Both the position numbers and the translations under genes were made by a program. 7,516 nucleotides of DNA from Candidatus Kaiserbacteria bacterium (GTDB lineage: Bacteria > Patescibacteria > Paceibacteria > UBA9973 > UBA2100): NCBI GenBank assembly GCA_002401495.1, contig NVTG01000060.1:1-7516 (forward strand). The letters run 5' to 3'. The notes under the pieces were generated by a model. The model ran no database searches, was not told the origin of the DNA, and saw only the letters and a list, made by a program, of their open reading frames with translations. Positions 5,615-7,516 of this stretch are shown here, piece by piece (the first letter of the stretch is position 1; every line of letters starts with the position of its first letter).

Positions 5615-6154
5615 ATGAGCAGATTTCTTGGTGAAATTCGCCAGCTCGGCTACGTCGTGCCCGATATTGAGGCCGCCATGGAATATTGGTCGGAAACAAT
5701 GGGTGTCGGCCCCTGGTACTACAATCCCAAGGTTCCGATTGAGGATTACCGTTATGACGGCCAGTCCTATGACGTTCATAACTCCGTCGCGCTGGCCAAT
5801 TCCGGTTACGTTCAGGTCGAACTGATCCAGACGCGTAATGATGCACCGTCGATGTATCGTGATTTCCTTAAGGCGGGTCATACCGGCCTGCAACATGTCG
5901 CCTATTGGACCGAAAAGTTCGATGACGATCTGGCGCTGATGGAAAGCAAGGGCTTTACCGTCAAGATGAGCGGCAAGGTCGGTGACAACGGACGCTTTGT
6001 CTATTTCGACAAGGAAGACCATCCGGGCACCGTGATCGAACTGTCCGAAGTTGTCGGCCCAAAAGGCCGCCTGTTCAAATCCATTTATGAAGCGTCTATC
6101 GACTGGGATGGCAGTGATCCGATCCGTCCGTTCCCGTCGCTTTCGGAAATCTGA
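5615..6154 (+). CDS. VOC-superfamily (glyoxalase/epimerase-like) metalloprotein of unknown reaction
   Basis: A 179-residue soluble protein with two beta-alpha-beta-beta-beta modules of the vicinal oxygen chelate fold. The first covers about residues 6-73 (IRQLGYVVPDIEAAMEYW, then YVQVELIQ) and the second about 89-145 (GLQHVAYW, then TVIELSEV). The four positions that bind metal in glyoxalase I-type proteins are occupied by Gln10, Glu69, His94 and Glu142, so a divalent metal site looks intact. Related enzymes isomerise, epimerise or cleave substrates through a metal-stabilised enediolate. The gene has GAGGA 3 nt before its ATG and lies between the transporter and the RLP, 3 bp from the latter, so it very likely acts in the same pathway. 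An isomerisation or epimerisation of an oxo acid sugar before or after phosphorylation is plausible but unproven; detoxification of a reactive by-product is an alternative. Confidence 0.85.
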   Translation: MSRFLGEIRQLGYVVPDIEAAMEYWSETMGVGPWYYNPKVPIEDYRYDGQSYDVHNSVALANSGYVQVELIQTRNDAPSMYRDFLKAGHTGLQHVAYWTEKFDDDLALMESKGFTVKMSGKVGDNGRFVYFDKEDHPGTVIELSEVVGPKGRLFKSIYEASIDWDGSDPIRPFPSLSEI

Positions 6155-6157
6155 GCC

Positions 6158-7429
6158 ATGGACCTGATCGAAGCCCGTTACCTGATCGAAACGCCGATGG
6201 ACCCGGAAAAGATCGCCGGGATCATGGCTGGTGAGCAAAGCAGCGGCACATTTGTGCGCGTTGCCGGGGAAACCGACGAACTGCGCGAACGGTGTGCAGC
6301 CCGCATTCTGAATATCCGCGAACTGACCCCGGTCAACCAGCCCAGTTTGCACAGCGCCTATCTTGCCGCACGCGGTGTCAAGGGCCCCTATCGCCGGGCT
6401 GAGATCCGCATCGGGTTCCCCGCGGGGAATATCGGGCGCAATCTGGCAACGCTGGCATCCACTGTTTCGGGCAACCTTTATGATCTGGGCGAGATCACCG
6501 GGCTTAAGCTGGTAGACGTCACCCTGCCCAAGGCGTATCGCGATCTTTATGATTATCCGGTTGCCGGAACCAAAGGCACACGCGCGCGCATGAACGTCCA
6601 TGACCGCCCGTTCTTTGGCACCATCATCAAGCCAAATGTCGGCCTGCGCAGCGATGATATCGCCGATCTGGTCGATCAGCTTTGCGAAGCCGGTGTTGAT
6701 TTCATCAAAGATGACGAAATCTGTGCCAACCCGGAAAGTGCACCACTTGCGGAACGCATTCCTGCCGTGATGGACCGGGTGCGTCGCTATCGCGACAAGA
6801 CTGGTCGTGATGTGATGATTGCCTTTAACATCACCGATGAAACCGATGCCATGCGCCGCCACGCCGATCTGATCGAAAAGGAAGGCGGATCATGTGCCAT
6901 GGTCAGCATGAACTGGGCCGGTCTTTCCGCCCTGCAGACCCTGCGCAAGTCGACCAATCTGGTCCTGCACGGGCATCGCAACGGGTTTGGTGCGCTATCA
7001 CGTCATCCACTGATCGGCATGGCATTCCCGGCCTATCAGACGTTGTATCGCCTGACCGGCATGGATCACATGCATGTCCATGGCATGGGCGGAAAATTCT
7101 GTGACGAGGACAGCGAAGTCGCCGCGTCTGCCGAATTGTGTGACAAACCGCTTGCCGAGGGCAATGGTGACGAAGACCGCGTTCTTCCGGTTTTCTCGTC
7201 TGGCCAGTGGGCGGGCACGGTTCCCGCCACCCATGAAGCCGTCGGGTCGGCTGATTTCATGTTCCTTGCCGGTGGGGGCATACTTGCCCATCCGTCGGGA
7301 CCTGCGGCGGGCATCACCAGCCTGCGTCAGGCATGGGAAGCCTGTGCGGCCGGCGTCAGCCTTGAAAAACATGCCAAGGAGAACACAGCTCTCGCCGAGG
7401 CACTATCGTTTTATGGGGCGCGAGGCTGA
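6158..7429 (+). CDS. RuBisCO-like protein, probable 3-oxo acid sugar phosphate decarboxylase/hydrolase (OiaC/OiaX-like)
   Basis: A 423-residue RuBisCO large-subunit homologue (form IV type), slightly shorter than true large subunits. The N-terminal domain covers about 1-125 and the alpha/beta barrel about 140-415. Aligning by eye to spinach numbering, the active site is complete: Glu26 (E60), Thr31 (T65), Asn106 (N123), Lys158 in TIIKPNVGL (K175), Lys184-Asp186-Glu187 in FIKDDE (carbamylated K201, D203, E204), His273-Arg274 (H294, R295), His306 (H327), Lys313 (loop 6 K334), Ser347 (S379) and Gly372-Gly373 (G403, G404). Phe32 replaces W66, Gly380 is Ser348, and loop 6 reads GMGGKFCDE instead of VVGKLEGE. 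Known RLPs adjacent to DUF1537 kinases act on 3-oxo-isoapionate 4-phosphate, either decarboxylating it (OiaC) or cleaving it to 3-phosphoglycerate and glycolate (OiaX). Sequence alone does not tell me which applies. CO2 fixation is unlikely in this context: no phosphoribulokinase or small subunit is present. Confidence 0.93.
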   Translation: MDLIEARYLIETPMDPEKIAGIMAGEQSSGTFVRVAGETDELRERCAARILNIRELTPVNQPSLHSAYLAARGVKGPYRRAEIRIGFPAGNIGRNLATLASTVSGNLYDLGEITGLKLVDVTLPKAYRDLYDYPVAGTKGTRARMNVHDRPFFGTIIKPNVGLRSDDIADLVDQLCEAGVDFIKDDEICANPESAPLAERIPAVMDRVRRYRDKTGRDVMIAFNITDETDAMRRHADLIEKEGGSCAMVSMNWAGLSALQTLRKSTNLVLHGHRNGFGALSRHPLIGMAFPAYQTLYRLTGMDHMHVHGMGGKFCDEDSEVAASAELCDKPLAEGNGDEDRVLPVFSSGQWAGTVPATHEAVGSADFMFLAGGGILAHPSGPAAGITSLRQAWEACAAGVSLEKHAKENTALAEALSFYGARG

Positions 7430-7431
7430 CG

Positions 7432-7516
7432 ATGACCAAATTCATTTTCTGTGCCGATGATTTCACCGGGGCGTCCGATACCCTTGCGACACTGGCCCGT
7501 TCCGGGCTGTCAGCAC
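7432..7516 (+). CDS. Four-carbon acid sugar kinase family (DUF1537), N-terminus only, cut by window edge
   Basis: Only 28 codons are present. They begin MTKFIFCADDFTGASDTLATL, whose ADDFTGASD motif (residues 8-16) is the diagnostic N-terminal signature of the DUF1537 acid sugar kinases, which include threonate, erythronate, 3-oxo-tetronate and 3-oxo-isoapionate kinases. The ATG lies 2 bp past the RLP stop, with GAGG (7422-7425) 6 nt upstream inside the RLP gene, so the two are translationally linked. Such kinases use ATP to phosphorylate the terminal hydroxyl of an acid sugar, which would supply the phosphorylated 3-oxo acid for the RLP. Assignment to 3-oxo-isoapionate kinase (OiaK) is inferred from the RLP neighbour; the substrate-determining parts lie outside the window. 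Confidence 0.85.
   Translation, partial: MTKFIFCADDFTGASDTLATLARSGLSA

Noticed and set aside
5474..6862. Long minus-strand open frame (462 codons) opposite dctM, VOC and RLP genes
   Set aside because: It is antisense to three genes with clear family motifs. Long antisense frames are common in GC-rich coding DNA, and its sequence shows no recognisable domain.
6158..7429. True CO2-fixing RuBisCO
   Set aside because: Loop 6 and the 65-66 region differ from carboxylating forms. There is no small subunit, phosphoribulokinase or Calvin-cycle gene nearby, and the neighbours are an acid transporter and an acid sugar kinase.
1..7516. CRISPR array, insertion sequence or tRNA/rRNA genes
   Set aside because: No regularly spaced repeats, no transposase frame, and no cloverleaf or rRNA-like sequence were found on reading both strands.

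Overview
The window looks like a piece of an alphaproteobacterial chromosome. The protein style, the full TRAP transporter set and the moderately high GC content suggest a marine Rhodospirillales-type organism such as Thalassospira. That placement is an inference from general character, not from a marker gene.

Left part (1-1443). A previously unrecognised minus-strand gene with a GTG start (283 to beyond base 1) runs off the left edge. It is followed by about 350 bp without a convincing gene. Then comes a visibly more AT-rich, accessory-looking stretch. It holds a short reading-frame remnant resembling the C-terminus of a LacI-type regulator (637-726), a perfect 15-bp-arm palindrome (713-744), a small GIY-YIG domain protein (760-1116, minus), a second hairpin (1154-1190) and a further 250 bp with nothing recognisable. 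This resembles a small insertion or scar beside the catabolic locus.

Right part (1444-7516). This is a coherent catabolic locus. A minus-strand LacI-family regulator (1444-2478) is divergent from a plus-strand gene series: TRAP substrate-binding protein DctP (2624-3634), small membrane subunit DctQ (3752-4330), large membrane subunit DctM (4327-5604), a VOC-superfamily metalloprotein (5615-6154), a RuBisCO-like protein (6158-7429) and the start of a four-carbon acid sugar kinase (DUF1537) gene (7432 onward, cut by the right edge). The last five genes are spaced by at most 10 bp or overlap. A strong hairpin separates dctP from dctQ. The regulator/dctP gap contains an inverted-repeat operator candidate that overlaps plausible promoter elements in both directions.

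How the genes may work together. TRAP transporters import organic and sugar acids. DUF1537 kinases phosphorylate acid sugars, including 3-oxo acids. RuBisCO-like proteins paired with such kinases are known in D-apiose/apionate catabolism, where 3-oxo-isoapionate kinase (OiaK) makes 3-oxo-isoapionate 4-phosphate and an RLP (OiaC or OiaX) decarboxylates or cleaves it. The RLP here keeps every RuBisCO active-site residue I could align, including the carbamylated lysine motif. The best reading is a LacI-controlled route for uptake and breakdown of a branched or related acid sugar through a kinase and an RLP. The VOC protein, which has an intact Q-E-H-E metal site and no assigned step, is the most novel component.
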